NCBI GenBank assembly: GCA_905215145.1
Contig: CAJMOW010000002.1
Coordinates: 1-64,000, forward strand
Direction of reading: 5' to 3'
DNA length: 64,000 nucleotides
From: an uncultured bacterium
Lineage (GTDB): Bacteria; Bacillota_I; Bacilli_A; RF39; UBA660
Part shown: positions 35,733 through 45,566 of the stretch, piece by piece
How positions within the stretch are numbered: the first letter of the stretch is position 1
How the letters are laid out: each line of letters opens with the position of its first letter
Notes under the pieces: generated by a model
The model's database searches: none
What the model was told of the DNA's origin: nothing
What the model saw: only the letters and a program-made list of their open reading frames with translations
Program-made: the position numbers and the translations under genes

Positions 35733-36287
35733 ATGGTAACTTGTGGAATAGATGCATCAAGTTCTATGACAGGAATAGGAATATTTGATGATTTGAATTT
35801 GGTGTATTATAATAAAATACCACCTATATCAAAGGATGGAACATGGGAAGACCATGTGTTTGAAATAATAGAACAAATCACTCCCATATTAGAAGAATAT
35901 AAAGTCGAAGAAATCTATATGGAAGACGTACCTGAATTTGTAAGATATGGGAGTAAAGGAAAAGCTATTGTTAAGCCACTTATTATACTAGGTGGAGTTC
36001 ACATGGCTTTTTATTTAAAGTTAGTTAAAGAATTACATTATAATATAAAGTATGACGATGTAGATGAATGGCGTAAAGATATGGGATTTTTGTTAGGAAA
36101 AGAAAGGTCAAGAGAAGACCAAAAACAAAAGGCTGTTGATTTCGTCAATGAAACATTTGGATTGAATTTACATTTTGTCAAAGGGTCTAAAAGTAAAAAA
36201 CAAGATGATGATATTGCAGAAGCTATTTGTATAGTGTGGAAGAATATTAGACCTAAAGAAGATAAGAAACAATTTGGTCGGAGGTGA
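35733..36287 (+). CDS. RuvC-like Holliday junction resolvase
   Basis: 184 aa with the RNase H-fold order: GIDASSSMTGIGIFD (Asp 7), IYMEDVPEF (Glu in strand 4), and a final acidic cluster in KKQDDDIAEAICI. These are the active-site positions of RuvC/poxvirus resolvase-like enzymes. It probably resolves branched DNA before packaging. Location beside the tape measure is unusual; replication genes are on the other strand. Confidence 0.75.
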   Translation: MVTCGIDASSSMTGIGIFDDLNLVYYNKIPPISKDGTWEDHVFEIIEQITPILEEYKVEEIYMEDVPEFVRYGSKGKAIVKPLIILGGVHMAFYLKLVKELHYNIKYDDVDEWRKDMGFLLGKERSREDQKQKAVDFVNETFGLNLHFVKGSKSKKQDDDIAEAICIVWKNIRPKEDKKQFGRR

Positions 36288-36291
36288 TTAG

Positions 36292-39200
36292 ATGGCGAAT
36301 AATTTAAGTGCTAATGATTTTCAATTAGGAGTACAAGTTGTACCGAAAACCGACCAATTAAACAATGAGTTTAAAAAGATTAGTCAAACTGCTACATTAA
36401 ATGTCAATGTAAAAATCAATGACCAATCTTTCAAGAAAGTAAATAAAGTAGTAGAAACTTATAGTAATAATCTGGGTAAAACATATCAACAGACAACGAT
36501 ACTAAACCAAGCGAATGAAGTGCTATATAGTTCCACTACAAAGTTGAATGAAAAATTCAAGCCATTTAACAAAGAAGTAAAGCAATCAAGTCAAAATCTT
36601 AGTGAGACGGCTAAAACAGCAAAACAAGCAAGTGGTTCTATTACAAATCTTGGAGAAGCAACTTCTAAAGCAGAAACACAAGCAAAATCATTAGGTCAAT
36701 CATTTGGTGATATTGTAACAAAGGTTGGTAAGTTTTATCTTGCTACAAAGCCTATTCAAATGATGCAACAAGCATTTGATGATGCTATTGAAACAGTTAA
36801 AGAATTTGATGATGTTGTCACTGAATTTAAAAAAGTGTCTGATTTAAGCGGAGAGTCATTAGATGATTATACGCAAAAATTAGGAGAACTTGGTCAAACT
36901 GTGGCTCGGACTAGATCAGAAATGGTTTCTAGTAGTACAGAATTTGTAAAAAGTGGATATTCAGAAGAAGATGCGGCTCAATTAGCAAGAATAGCCGAAT
37001 TATATCGTAACATTGCAGACGAAGCTATTAGTAGTGGGGATAGTGCCAATTTTATAATTTCCCAGATGAAAGCATTTTCTAATGATACAGAAACATTTGC
37101 TTTACATACTATCAATGCTATTAACAACGTATCGAATAATATGGCGGTAAGTTCTAGTGATATTAGCACTGCTTTAAGCAAAACCTCTAGTGCTATGGGA
37201 GCATTAGGAAATACATATGAACAAACCATTGCTTTAGTAACAAGTGGCACTGAGATTATGCAAGGGCAAGCTAGTAAAGTCGCACGAGGTTTGAGAACCA
37301 TAGGTAATAATATTGCTAATGCGGCTCAAGGCGCAGATACATTAGAAATTTCTGTTCAAGGCGTTACAAAGCAAATTAGTTTATTAGACTCAACAACTGG
37401 GGATATGCGTAGTACATTTGATATTATGCAAGATATTTTTACAAGTGGTTGGGAAGATATGACCAATTCTGAGAAGCAAGCATTAGCGATTAGTTTAGCT
37501 GGAAAGAATCAGTTCGAGGTTTTCGTTAGTGTACTCGAAAATTTTGCTGACGCGCAAAAAGCAGTAGCTTTAGCCACTGATTCTGCTAATTCTGCGGAGC
37601 AAGAGAATACGGCTTACCTTGATTCTCTTAGTGCCAAATTAAATCAATTAAAAGCATTATTACAAGAACTTGTTCTAGGCAAAGGTGGACTTCAAGATTT
37701 TGCTAAGAACTTACTTGATGTTGGAATTGCTATATTAAAGTTTGCCAATAGCGATATTGGTCAAGCTATAATTAAGATAGCTTCATTAACTGCTGGAATT
37801 GCACTACTTAATAAAACTTGGACTTCCTTACAAACAATATCCGAAACAAATATTTTAGCAAGTGCAATTACTTCTTTAATAGCCGGAGAAACAACATTAG
37901 GTCAAGTTACTGGTGTATTAACAACTAAATTTTTAGCAAATGCGGCGGCTTGGGCGGCTACTCCATTTGGTATGATTACAATAGCTGTAGGTGCTATAGT
38001 AGCTATAAAAGCGGCATATGACCATTTTAATGTAACGCTTGAAGAACACGTAGAGAAACTTAAAGAGTTAAAATCTGATTATGAAGAAGCTCAAACTAAG
38101 GCTGATGGACTAGAAAAACAACTTGAAAACGTAAGAGACAGAATTGAGGAAATCAATAGTAAAGACAACCTAGAACTTACTGATGAAACTCAATTAAGAA
38201 TGTTGCAAGAAGAAGAAGCTAGTCTTGAGAATCAATTATTAGTACAAAAAGAATTAGCTAGAATAGCCAAAGAAAAAGCAACAGACGAAGCCAAACAGAC
38301 TTTACAAAAAGAAACAGTTGATGCAGGGGCATTTGGTTCAACTCAAGTTACTGTTGCTTCTGGGTATACAGGAGATACCGTTCGTGAATTAGCTAATAAA
38401 GGAACTGTCGTAGAAGCATTAGACAGTTATATAAAGCAATTAAATGAAACTCAAGATGAAATAAATTCTTTGTTGATAAAAAGAGAAGAACTAGAGGAAT
38501 CAAACCAAAAAGAGTCAGAAGAGTATAAGCAAATCAATTCAGATATTGATGCGCTTAGAACTAAAAAAGAAGAATTACGAGAAACGACAGCTAGCTATGC
38601 AGAAACAATTTCATTAGCAACTCAAGGAGTTAATGAAGAAGATGAAGTAATTCAAGATGCAATTACTTCGCTTACTTCTTACACTGAAACACTTAAAAGA
38701 CTTGATGGAGAAGAACAAGATGTAAAAACTACTACAGATGAAACAACTGAAAGTACAAAATCATATGACGAAGCTACTTCTGAAATTATAGATAGTATTG
38801 AAAAATTAGTGTCTTCTCTTGGACTTACAAATTCGCAATTAGAACGATATAGCTCTTTAATGGGTGATATTGAACTTGAAAATTTTCTACAGAATTTACA
38901 AGATATAAGAGATGCTTCTAATGATGCTAGTACGGGTATTGATAATCTTCAATCCGCTTTAGAAACTGCCGTTGAAGCCCAAGCCGAATACGAATCGAAT
39001 GGTAAATTAACCATTGACACTTTCCAATCCCTTATGGGTGTTAGTGCCGATTATTTAACAGCATTAGAAAACGAAAATGGTCAGATTGAAATAAATCAAA
39101 CGACTCTTGGAAATTTGGTTGAGACTATGAAAGCCGCAAAGATTGAAGAATTACAGCAAGCGGCGGCGGCTGATATTTTAGCATATTCTCAAGGCAATAT

Positions 39201-40788
39201 GGCAGAAGTATCAGATTTTGCAAAAGGTTTAGTAGCTGATTTAGGAAGTAATATTGAAACAACTGGAGAACAAGCTAAAGCTAGTGCTCTTAAAATGAAT
39301 ACATTTTCATTGTCTGTTGGAGAAGCCATAACTACAATGGGTGGAACTGTTAAATGGAGCGACAATGGACAAAGAGCAATTCTTCAAGGGTATAAAGATA
39401 TTGCTAAACAAGTTGCTGAATTAACAATAGATACAACAACTTATGGCAATACTTCATCTAAAGCTCATAATAAATCAGCTAGTTCAACAAAATCTGAAAA
39501 ATCAGCTCTTGACCAACTAAAAGATAAGTATAAAGATGTTATTAATTTTATTTTAGATGGTTATGATAAACAGATTGATAAGATAGAAGATGCTAGAGAC
39601 GCTGAAATTGACAGAATCGAAGCAGAAATTGATGCTATTGAAAAAGAGAAAGATGCACAATTAGATGCTATTGATGCTGAAATTGATGCTCTTGAAAAAG
39701 AACGTGATGCAAGAAAAGAATATTGGGATGCTCAATTAGATGCTTTAGAAAAGAATAATAATGCTGTAAATGATGCTATTACATTACAAGAAAAGTTAAA
39801 TGCTTTAGCTACCGCACAACAAACTAAGCAAATGGTCTTTAAAAATGGAAGATTTCAATATTCTTCCGATGAAGAAGCTGTTTCTAGTGCACAATCTGAT
39901 ATAGATGAATTTAATCGTGAACAAGAGTATAAAAAGCAAAAAGAACTTTTAGAACAATTAAGAGATGATGAACTTAATAATTATGACGAACGATTAGAAG
40001 CGTTACAAGATTTTAGAACTGAACGTGAGAAATCTTATGAAGATTTAAAAGAACAATTAGAAGAGCAAAAAGATTATCTTAAAGACTATTATGAAAATAG
40101 AATCAATGACTTAAAAGCACAAAAAGAAGCAACAAAAGAACTACTTGAAAATGGTGTAAAAGACCAAAAAGAGTATGAAGATAAAATGCTTGCTCAATTA
40201 GGAAATTTTGTTGCCGATTGGAACGCTACTGTTGGTGCTATGTCATTTCCCGATATTAGTGGGAGTGGAATTGATGTGGGTAGTATTAGTATTAGTCAAA
40301 AATCAAGCGGTGGAAGTAGTACAAAAACTACCAAGACCACTACTGTAACTAAACCTAAAACAACTACTCGTCCTAAGTCAACTAAGTCAAAAGACAAGAA
40401 CATTCATGTTAAGGGTGGTCGTATCATGGCGTATGCCAGTGGTACAAATTCAATTAAAGACAATGAAATAGCTTTAGTTGGTGATAATCCTAAATATCGT
40501 GAATTGGTTATCGGTTCTAAATTAAACAATGACCAAGGAGCTTTAATGAGATTAAGTAGTGGAAGTGGTGTTGTAAATGCTGATTCTACTAAAACTCTTG
40601 CTAGTATTTTTAATTCGTTAAGTGGACAAATTAATTCTGCTCCGTTTGCAAACAATGAAGTGAATAATGGAACAACAATTTCTATAGGCTCTATAAGTCT
40701 TCCAAAAGTAAAAGATGGACAAGAATTCGTTGATTATATGCAACATTTTAGTACGGATATTACTCAACAATCGTTTAAGAGAATTTAA
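36292..40788 (+). CDS. tail tape measure protein
   Basis: 1498 aa, the longest gene here. N-terminal coiled coils (about 90-130), a conserved-looking region (EFVKSGYSEEDAAQLA, MGALGNTYEQTIAL), two hydrophobic segments (about 495-600), then more coiled coil with repeated acidic heptads (about 1085-1140) and a Ser/Thr/Lys-rich linker (about 1340-1370). This fits a tape measure, which sets tail length and passes through the tube during DNA ejection. It suggests a long flexible tail (siphovirus-like). SD GGAGG just upstream. Confidence 0.9.
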   Translation: MANNLSANDFQLGVQVVPKTDQLNNEFKKISQTATLNVNVKINDQSFKKVNKVVETYSNNLGKTYQQTTILNQANEVLYSSTTKLNEKFKPFNKEVKQSSQNLSETAKTAKQASGSITNLGEATSKAETQAKSLGQSFGDIVTKVGKFYLATKPIQMMQQAFDDAIETVKEFDDVVTEFKKVSDLSGESLDDYTQKLGELGQTVARTRSEMVSSSTEFVKSGYSEEDAAQLARIAELYRNIADEAISSGDSANFIISQMKAFSNDTETFALHTINAINNVSNNMAVSSSDISTALSKTSSAMGALGNTYEQTIALVTSGTEIMQGQASKVARGLRTIGNNIANAAQGADTLEISVQGVTKQISLLDSTTGDMRSTFDIMQDIFTSGWEDMTNSEKQALAISLAGKNQFEVFVSVLENFADAQKAVALATDSANSAEQENTAYLDSLSAKLNQLKALLQELVLGKGGLQDFAKNLLDVGIAILKFANSDIGQAIIKIASLTAGIALLNKTWTSLQTISETNILASAITSLIAGETTLGQVTGVLTTKFLANAAAWAATPFGMITIAVGAIVAIKAAYDHFNVTLEEHVEKLKELKSDYEEAQTKADGLEKQLENVRDRIEEINSKDNLELTDETQLRMLQEEEASLENQLLVQKELARIAKEKATDEAKQTLQKETVDAGAFGSTQVTVASGYTGDTVRELANKGTVVEALDSYIKQLNETQDEINSLLIKREELEESNQKESEEYKQINSDIDALRTKKEELRETTASYAETISLATQGVNEEDEVIQDAITSLTSYTETLKRLDGEEQDVKTTTDETTESTKSYDEATSEIIDSIEKLVSSLGLTNSQLERYSSLMGDIELENFLQNLQDIRDASNDASTGIDNLQSALETAVEAQAEYESNGKLTIDTFQSLMGVSADYLTALENENGQIEINQTTLGNLVETMKAAKIEELQQAAAADILAYSQGNMAEVSDFAKGLVADLGSNIETTGEQAKASALKMNTFSLSVGEAITTMGGTVKWSDNGQRAILQGYKDIAKQVAELTIDTTTYGNTSSKAHNKSASSTKSEKSALDQLKDKYKDVINFILDGYDKQIDKIEDARDAEIDRIEAEIDAIEKEKDAQLDAIDAEIDALEKERDARKEYWDAQLDALEKNNNAVNDAITLQEKLNALATAQQTKQMVFKNGRFQYSSDEEAVSSAQSDIDEFNREQEYKKQKELLEQLRDDELNNYDERLEALQDFRTEREKSYEDLKEQLEEQKDYLKDYYENRINDLKAQKEATKELLENGVKDQKEYEDKMLAQLGNFVADWNATVGAMSFPDISGSGIDVGSISISQKSSGGSSTKTTKTTTVTKPKTTTRPKSTKSKDKNIHVKGGRIMAYASGTNSIKDNEIALVGDNPKYRELVIGSKLNNDQGALMRLSSGSGVVNADSTKTLASIFNSLSGQINSAPFANNEVNNGTTISIGSISLPKVKDGQEFVDYMQHFSTDITQQSFKRI

Positions 40789-40791
40789 TTT

Positions 40792-40821
40792 AAGGGGCAA
40801 ATTTTGCCCCTTGTACATATT
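40792..40821 (+). repeat. hairpin-GTACATA element 8
   Basis: AAGGGGCAAA pairs with TTTGCCCCTT (40792-40812), followed directly by GTACATATT (40813-40821) and AAGGAGG before ATG 40838. The best example of the series. Confidence 0.8.
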
Positions 40822-40837
40822 AAGGAGGCATATTTTA

Positions 40838-41248
40838 ATGACAAATGAAAGAGAAAAAAATGCTTATGACCAATTATTACAAGGTGTACAATCTTTTGTA
40901 AAAAAATGTGTCAATGAAAGCAATAGAGATATAACTACTACAGCAAGAGTTGTTAGTGTTCAATCTGATGGAAGCTATAATATAGATTTGAATGGTGTAG
41001 AATATAAGAATATTTATACAATAGGTGGAAAGTGTACCTTAAATGAAATGGTTAGAGTTGTTATACCACAAGGTCAATATAATAATATGTTTATATTGAA
41101 AGGTGCTGATTTTGACAAAATTTATCCTATTGGAAGTGTTTATGTGTCAACAGAAATAATAAATCCTGCAATATTATTTGGCGGCATTTGGGAACAAATT
41201 AAAAATAATAATATTTCGGCTGTATATATGTGGAAAAGAACGAATTAA
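40838..41248 (+). CDS. small baseplate/OB-fold protein
   Basis: 136 aa from ATG 40838 (SD AAGGAGG). Middle: beta-barrel-like region (TARVVSVQSDGSYNIDLNG). End: YPIGSVYVSTEIINPAILFGGIWE, which matches the fibre-type motif in which YPIGS precedes NP..LFGG.W. A compact baseplate protein that may bind a fibre. Confidence 0.6.
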   Translation: MTNEREKNAYDQLLQGVQSFVKKCVNESNRDITTTARVVSVQSDGSYNIDLNGVEYKNIYTIGGKCTLNEMVRVVIPQGQYNNMFILKGADFDKIYPIGSVYVSTEIINPAILFGGIWEQIKNNNISAVYMWKRTN

Positions 41249-41270
41249 ATAATTTATAAAGGAGAATAAT

Positions 41271-43418
41271 ATGGCGTTAGTTAAGCCTATTGCACAAGGC
41301 GTGTCTGCTTTTGATGCAACTAAAAATCAAACATTTAGTTTTGTTGCTAATGGTGGTAGTCAAGTTGTTGCAAATAGAATAACAATTAGATTACAAACTG
41401 ACAACAGCATAATATATCAAAATAAAATTGAAAGTTACCGTTTTGAGCAAACTGTTCCTGCTGGAACCTTAACTAATGATAATTATTATAATTTCTATTT
41501 TAACACTTATGACAGTGATGGGAATGAAAGTGAAAATAGTAATGTAATTCAATTTTATTGCTATAATAGTCCTACATTAACATTAACGAATTTACCCTTA
41601 AACGACTTAGTAGAATCTACAAATTATACATTTGGAGTTACATATAACCAAATACAAGGTGAATTATTAAATTATTTAAAGTTTTATTTGTATGATGAAA
41701 GAAATAACTTAATTAATGAAAGCGAATTTTATATTGGTGAAAATGTAGTTCCGGTTAGTTTTACTCATACTTTTAGTGGACTAGAAAATAATGTAAATTA
41801 TAAAATGAATGTAATTGCTGTGACCATAAATGGAACTACGGTATCCACAGATTATTATTCATTTAATGTTAGATATTATTATCCTGAATTATATTCTTTG
41901 TTAAACCTAGAAAATTTATGTGAAAATGGTTGTGTTAGAATAGAGAGTAATATAGTTATTGCGGATGGTAAAGTTCCGGAGAAATATGACCCGCCTCGTT
42001 ATATAAAATCATTAGCACCTACTGATTTAACGAATTATGTAAAATGGCAGGAAATATTTACTTATGATATGTTGAATAATCAACCTATAAGTGTATGGAT
42101 GACTCCATCTATGATAGATTTGGTGTACAATGATAATTATGTTCAATGGACAAAAGGTTACAGTATTAGATCAAATTTTACATTTACTTTGTTTATGAAA
42201 GCTGGTTATTTTGGAAAGTTTGCAACAATAGGAACAGAAGATAATGGATTTACTATTGAACTTATTAGAGAAATACCTTATGGAAAAACAGAAGTAAAAG
42301 ATAGATTTGAAGTAAATGGATATGTAAATGGAGTCCATACTGTACATCAAACTTCTAACTATGTAGATATTATAAATCAAAAATCTTATTATCTTGTATG
42401 GTTTAGAAAAGTTAGAGACACATATGATTTAAGATTCGTTGTATTACAAAGAGCTAACGATATATTTGGATGGGATGAAAGTAATCTTGTCACAGATAGA
42501 TTAACTGATATGTCATATAGAGATGAACAGTATACTCAAGGTGTAGAATTTGTTCCAATGTCCGGCAATATGTCTTCTATATTCCCAACTGTCGGAGTTA
42601 AATTATATAATGGTATTTTTAATAATATGAATTTAACAAATGATGTTACTAGCGAATTTACGACTGTAATTCCACAATGGGATTCTAATACTAGAGTAGC
42701 TTGTGATTTTGATAATAATATTCGTGGTGGTAATATTGATATATTATTGGAAAAATTAACTTATTTAAAAGTAAAGAGAAGAGAGCATGGAACCTTTAAT
42801 TGGATTACTTTAAAAGAATATAAAATTAGTGAAATTTCGGACTTAATAATAACATTAGATGATTATTATATTCCAAGTTATTATTATGCTGATTATGCTT
42901 TAGTACCTTTATTAGAAGGAAATGTAGAGGGCGATTATATTGTTAATAGTATAAAAACAAAATTTAATTGTGTGACAATAGCTGATTCTAATAATGTATT
43001 TAATTTAATAGCAAACATATCTTATGGTGGAGATACTGCAAACTCACCTATTGGTACTTATAGTCCTTTAAATGGTCTTTATCCTATTTTACAAAAAAAT
43101 AGTGAATTAGAATATATGAGTGGTTCTATTACCGCTTTAGTAGAGGGCTATAATTTTAATAAAACCCATAAAATAGATAGATTAGATGTTGTTAAGCAAA
43201 CTAATGATTTATGTAAATTTTTCAATAATATGAGTGCTAAGATATTAAAAGATTGGAATGGTAAAATATATTTAGTTAGATTTACCGGCTCTCCTACTAT
43301 TTCTTATAATAGTTCATATGGAAATGGTGTTGCTCAAATTACTGTGAATTGGGTAGAACAAGGAGAATTTGATAATCAGCATGATTTATATTACAATGGA
43401 TTAATAGACGTAGAATAG
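41271..43418 (+). CDS. distal tail / baseplate protein
   Basis: 715 aa, beta-rich. Residues 1-200 look like two Ig/FN3-like domains (TIRLQTDNSIIYQ, YSFNVRYYYPEL). The middle (300-480) resembles a lectin-like beta sandwich, and the end resembles a tail-tip domain. It follows the tape measure in the usual place of distal tail proteins. SD AAAGGAG. Confidence 0.6.
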   Translation: MALVKPIAQGVSAFDATKNQTFSFVANGGSQVVANRITIRLQTDNSIIYQNKIESYRFEQTVPAGTLTNDNYYNFYFNTYDSDGNESENSNVIQFYCYNSPTLTLTNLPLNDLVESTNYTFGVTYNQIQGELLNYLKFYLYDERNNLINESEFYIGENVVPVSFTHTFSGLENNVNYKMNVIAVTINGTTVSTDYYSFNVRYYYPELYSLLNLENLCENGCVRIESNIVIADGKVPEKYDPPRYIKSLAPTDLTNYVKWQEIFTYDMLNNQPISVWMTPSMIDLVYNDNYVQWTKGYSIRSNFTFTLFMKAGYFGKFATIGTEDNGFTIELIREIPYGKTEVKDRFEVNGYVNGVHTVHQTSNYVDIINQKSYYLVWFRKVRDTYDLRFVVLQRANDIFGWDESNLVTDRLTDMSYRDEQYTQGVEFVPMSGNMSSIFPTVGVKLYNGIFNNMNLTNDVTSEFTTVIPQWDSNTRVACDFDNNIRGGNIDILLEKLTYLKVKRREHGTFNWITLKEYKISEISDLIITLDDYYIPSYYYADYALVPLLEGNVEGDYIVNSIKTKFNCVTIADSNNVFNLIANISYGGDTANSPIGTYSPLNGLYPILQKNSELEYMSGSITALVEGYNFNKTHKIDRLDVVKQTNDLCKFFNNMSAKILKDWNGKIYLVRFTGSPTISYNSSYGNGVAQITVNWVEQGEFDNQHDLYYNGLIDVE

Positions 43419-43431
43419 AAAGGAGGAAAGT

Positions 43432-45165
43432 ATGCCTACACAAACAGAATACAGTTTGTCTAAACAAAATGTTAGGATTATAAATTATAGAATAAATTTA
43501 TTAAATTATCAATTCCAAAACGTAGGAGATATTACTGGTGATTCCATAGAATCTCCTAGTTTTACTATTGATGCAAATTCAGATATTCGTAGAACTTGTA
43601 GTGTATCTTTAACTCCTAGAGATAGTTCTTTTGATATTCGTAAAGGAAATAAAATTTGGCTTGACAAATATGTTCAAATATCTGTCGGACAGAAAGACAT
43701 AAGGACTGGAAATATAGAATATACAAATATGGGAATTTATTTAATCAACAATCCTCAAAGATTATATTCTGCCATAGAAAACAAAATAACAATTCAAGGA
43801 TTGGATTTAATGGCAAAATTAACCGGATTAAGAAATGGTAATCTTATTGGATTGCCATATCTTATTCCGCAAGGTTCTAATGTTCGTACTGCTATTATAG
43901 CGTGTCTTGAATTAGCTGGTTTTACAAAATATGTTATAGATGAATGCGAAATTGACGTTCCTAACGATATTAACGTAGATATTGGTGGTACAATATATGA
44001 TTTGTTAAAACAATTACGTGATATATTACCTAATTATCAAATGTATTTTGATGTGGATGGAGTCTTTCATTATAATTTAATACCAAGTGGCAAGAATGAA
44101 CAGATTATGGTAGATGATGATATATGGAATATCAATATCATAAATTATCAAAAAAATACAGATTATGAATCTTTAAAAAATTCCATTACAGTTATCGGGA
44201 AAACGCATGATATTAAAAATTATGGTGGACTTGCCGCAACAAATGAAGATACATATAAAATTTCTTTGAGCGGCTTGAATTATTTAAGTAGGTATACAAA
44301 AATAGGATTCAATACTAATGTTGATTTAGGAAGTACTAAAAAATTAGAAGTAACTTTGAAACATCAAAAAGTAGATTCTAGCGGTAACATTACTACTGAA
44401 ACTAAAGTTTTAACATATCCTATTAGAAATGAAAATGGTACTGTACCTACGTTTTCTGATGAAAATACATATTATGTAGTAAAATTTGTATATGGGACAG
44501 ACCATTGGGAATTTGATAATGTTCAATCTGTTGAAAATCCAAATAGGGCAATTATTAATGATGATACATATATTGTCACTGACGATACTATTTCAGATTA
44601 CACAGATGGCATGATATATACGTTTAGAACTCCGATGACTGGATGCGATAATGTATATATGCCTTATTTTCAAATTAACAGTTTGAAGAAAATCGAAATA
44701 CATAATACTGTAAAATTAAGAAACGATACAACGTATACATTAAAATATTATGAAGCTAGTGAATATGACCAAGAAAAATATTTTCAATTTATGGGAGAAA
44801 TTACACCATATGCTCAATCTCAAGAATTAAATCCAAATAGTCCGTTTTATATAAATGGAACTGTTGGGGAAATTAGAATTACGTTGAACGGTGGAGATTA
44901 TGATAATATTTATACCACTGCTTTAGCACAAGAAAGAGCAAAATGGGAACTATATACAAGGTGTCGTTTACAAGATAATGTTACAATAAATTGTATTCCT
45001 ATATATTGGTTGGATGTAAATTGGCTTGTTGAAATTACATTACCAAATAAATATGGTATTGAAGAAACAGAAAAATATATGATTAAATCAATAAATATGG
45101 AAAGTGGATTGGGTAGTACTATGTCTGTAAATTTAGTTAAGTATTATCCTTATTATGAAGATTAA
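43432..45165 (+). CDS. tail-associated baseplate protein (Tal-like)
   Basis: 577 aa. Starts with a beta-rich domain carrying a conserved look (SIESPSFTIDANSDIRRTCSVSL), then a hub-like middle (LGSTKKLEVTLKH) and an end with paired acidic/aromatic residues. Order after distal tail suggests the tail-tip hub. No protease motif recognised. Confidence 0.6.
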   Translation: MPTQTEYSLSKQNVRIINYRINLLNYQFQNVGDITGDSIESPSFTIDANSDIRRTCSVSLTPRDSSFDIRKGNKIWLDKYVQISVGQKDIRTGNIEYTNMGIYLINNPQRLYSAIENKITIQGLDLMAKLTGLRNGNLIGLPYLIPQGSNVRTAIIACLELAGFTKYVIDECEIDVPNDINVDIGGTIYDLLKQLRDILPNYQMYFDVDGVFHYNLIPSGKNEQIMVDDDIWNINIINYQKNTDYESLKNSITVIGKTHDIKNYGGLAATNEDTYKISLSGLNYLSRYTKIGFNTNVDLGSTKKLEVTLKHQKVDSSGNITTETKVLTYPIRNENGTVPTFSDENTYYVVKFVYGTDHWEFDNVQSVENPNRAIINDDTYIVTDDTISDYTDGMIYTFRTPMTGCDNVYMPYFQINSLKKIEIHNTVKLRNDTTYTLKYYEASEYDQEKYFQFMGEITPYAQSQELNPNSPFYINGTVGEIRITLNGGDYDNIYTTALAQERAKWELYTRCRLQDNVTINCIPIYWLDVNWLVEITLPNKYGIEETEKYMIKSINMESGLGSTMSVNLVKYYPYYED

Positions 45166-45179
45166 AAGGAGATTAAAAT

Positions 45180-45554
45180 ATGGCTAATTTAGTAGACGTT
45201 TTATTTAATAGAACTCCTACCCCTAATGAAGAAGAAATTATAGATGGCCAAATAATATTTGATACAAGTGGTAGCGGCAAGATGTATTTAGATGTTGGTG
45301 GAAAGCGTTTAGAAATGGGTGGTGCTAAAGAAATAGACCAAGTTTTAAACAAACTTTCAACAAATGCTATACAAAATCGTGCCGTTGCCGGAGTTATGAT
45401 AAGTTCATTAGAAGATATTGACAATGTAAACACAGAAGGATTTTTAATAGATGTTATTGCAACAAAATCTATTTTAACAAAATTAAAAAAGTGTTTATTT
45501 GTTGATTCTTTTGATGAGAGTACTGGCATTTTGACGACTTCTTCTTATAAGTGA
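45180..45554 (+). CDS. fibre-associated protein, paralogue of 28611
   Basis: 124 aa. Shares with 28611 the motifs IIDGQIIFDTSGSGKMYLDVG and AIQNRAVAGVMI, in the same order. A short end region differs. Followed by 45567, forming a copy of the two-gene fibre unit. Confidence 0.65.
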   Translation: MANLVDVLFNRTPTPNEEEIIDGQIIFDTSGSGKMYLDVGGKRLEMGGAKEIDQVLNKLSTNAIQNRAVAGVMISSLEDIDNVNTEGFLIDVIATKSILTKLKKCLFVDSFDESTGILTTSSYK

Positions 45555-45566
45555 TGAGGTGTTAAA

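Noticed and set aside
36978..37301. Opposite-strand ORF of 107 codons in the tape measure gene
   Set aside because: Shadow of a long real gene with no SD and no plausible protein.
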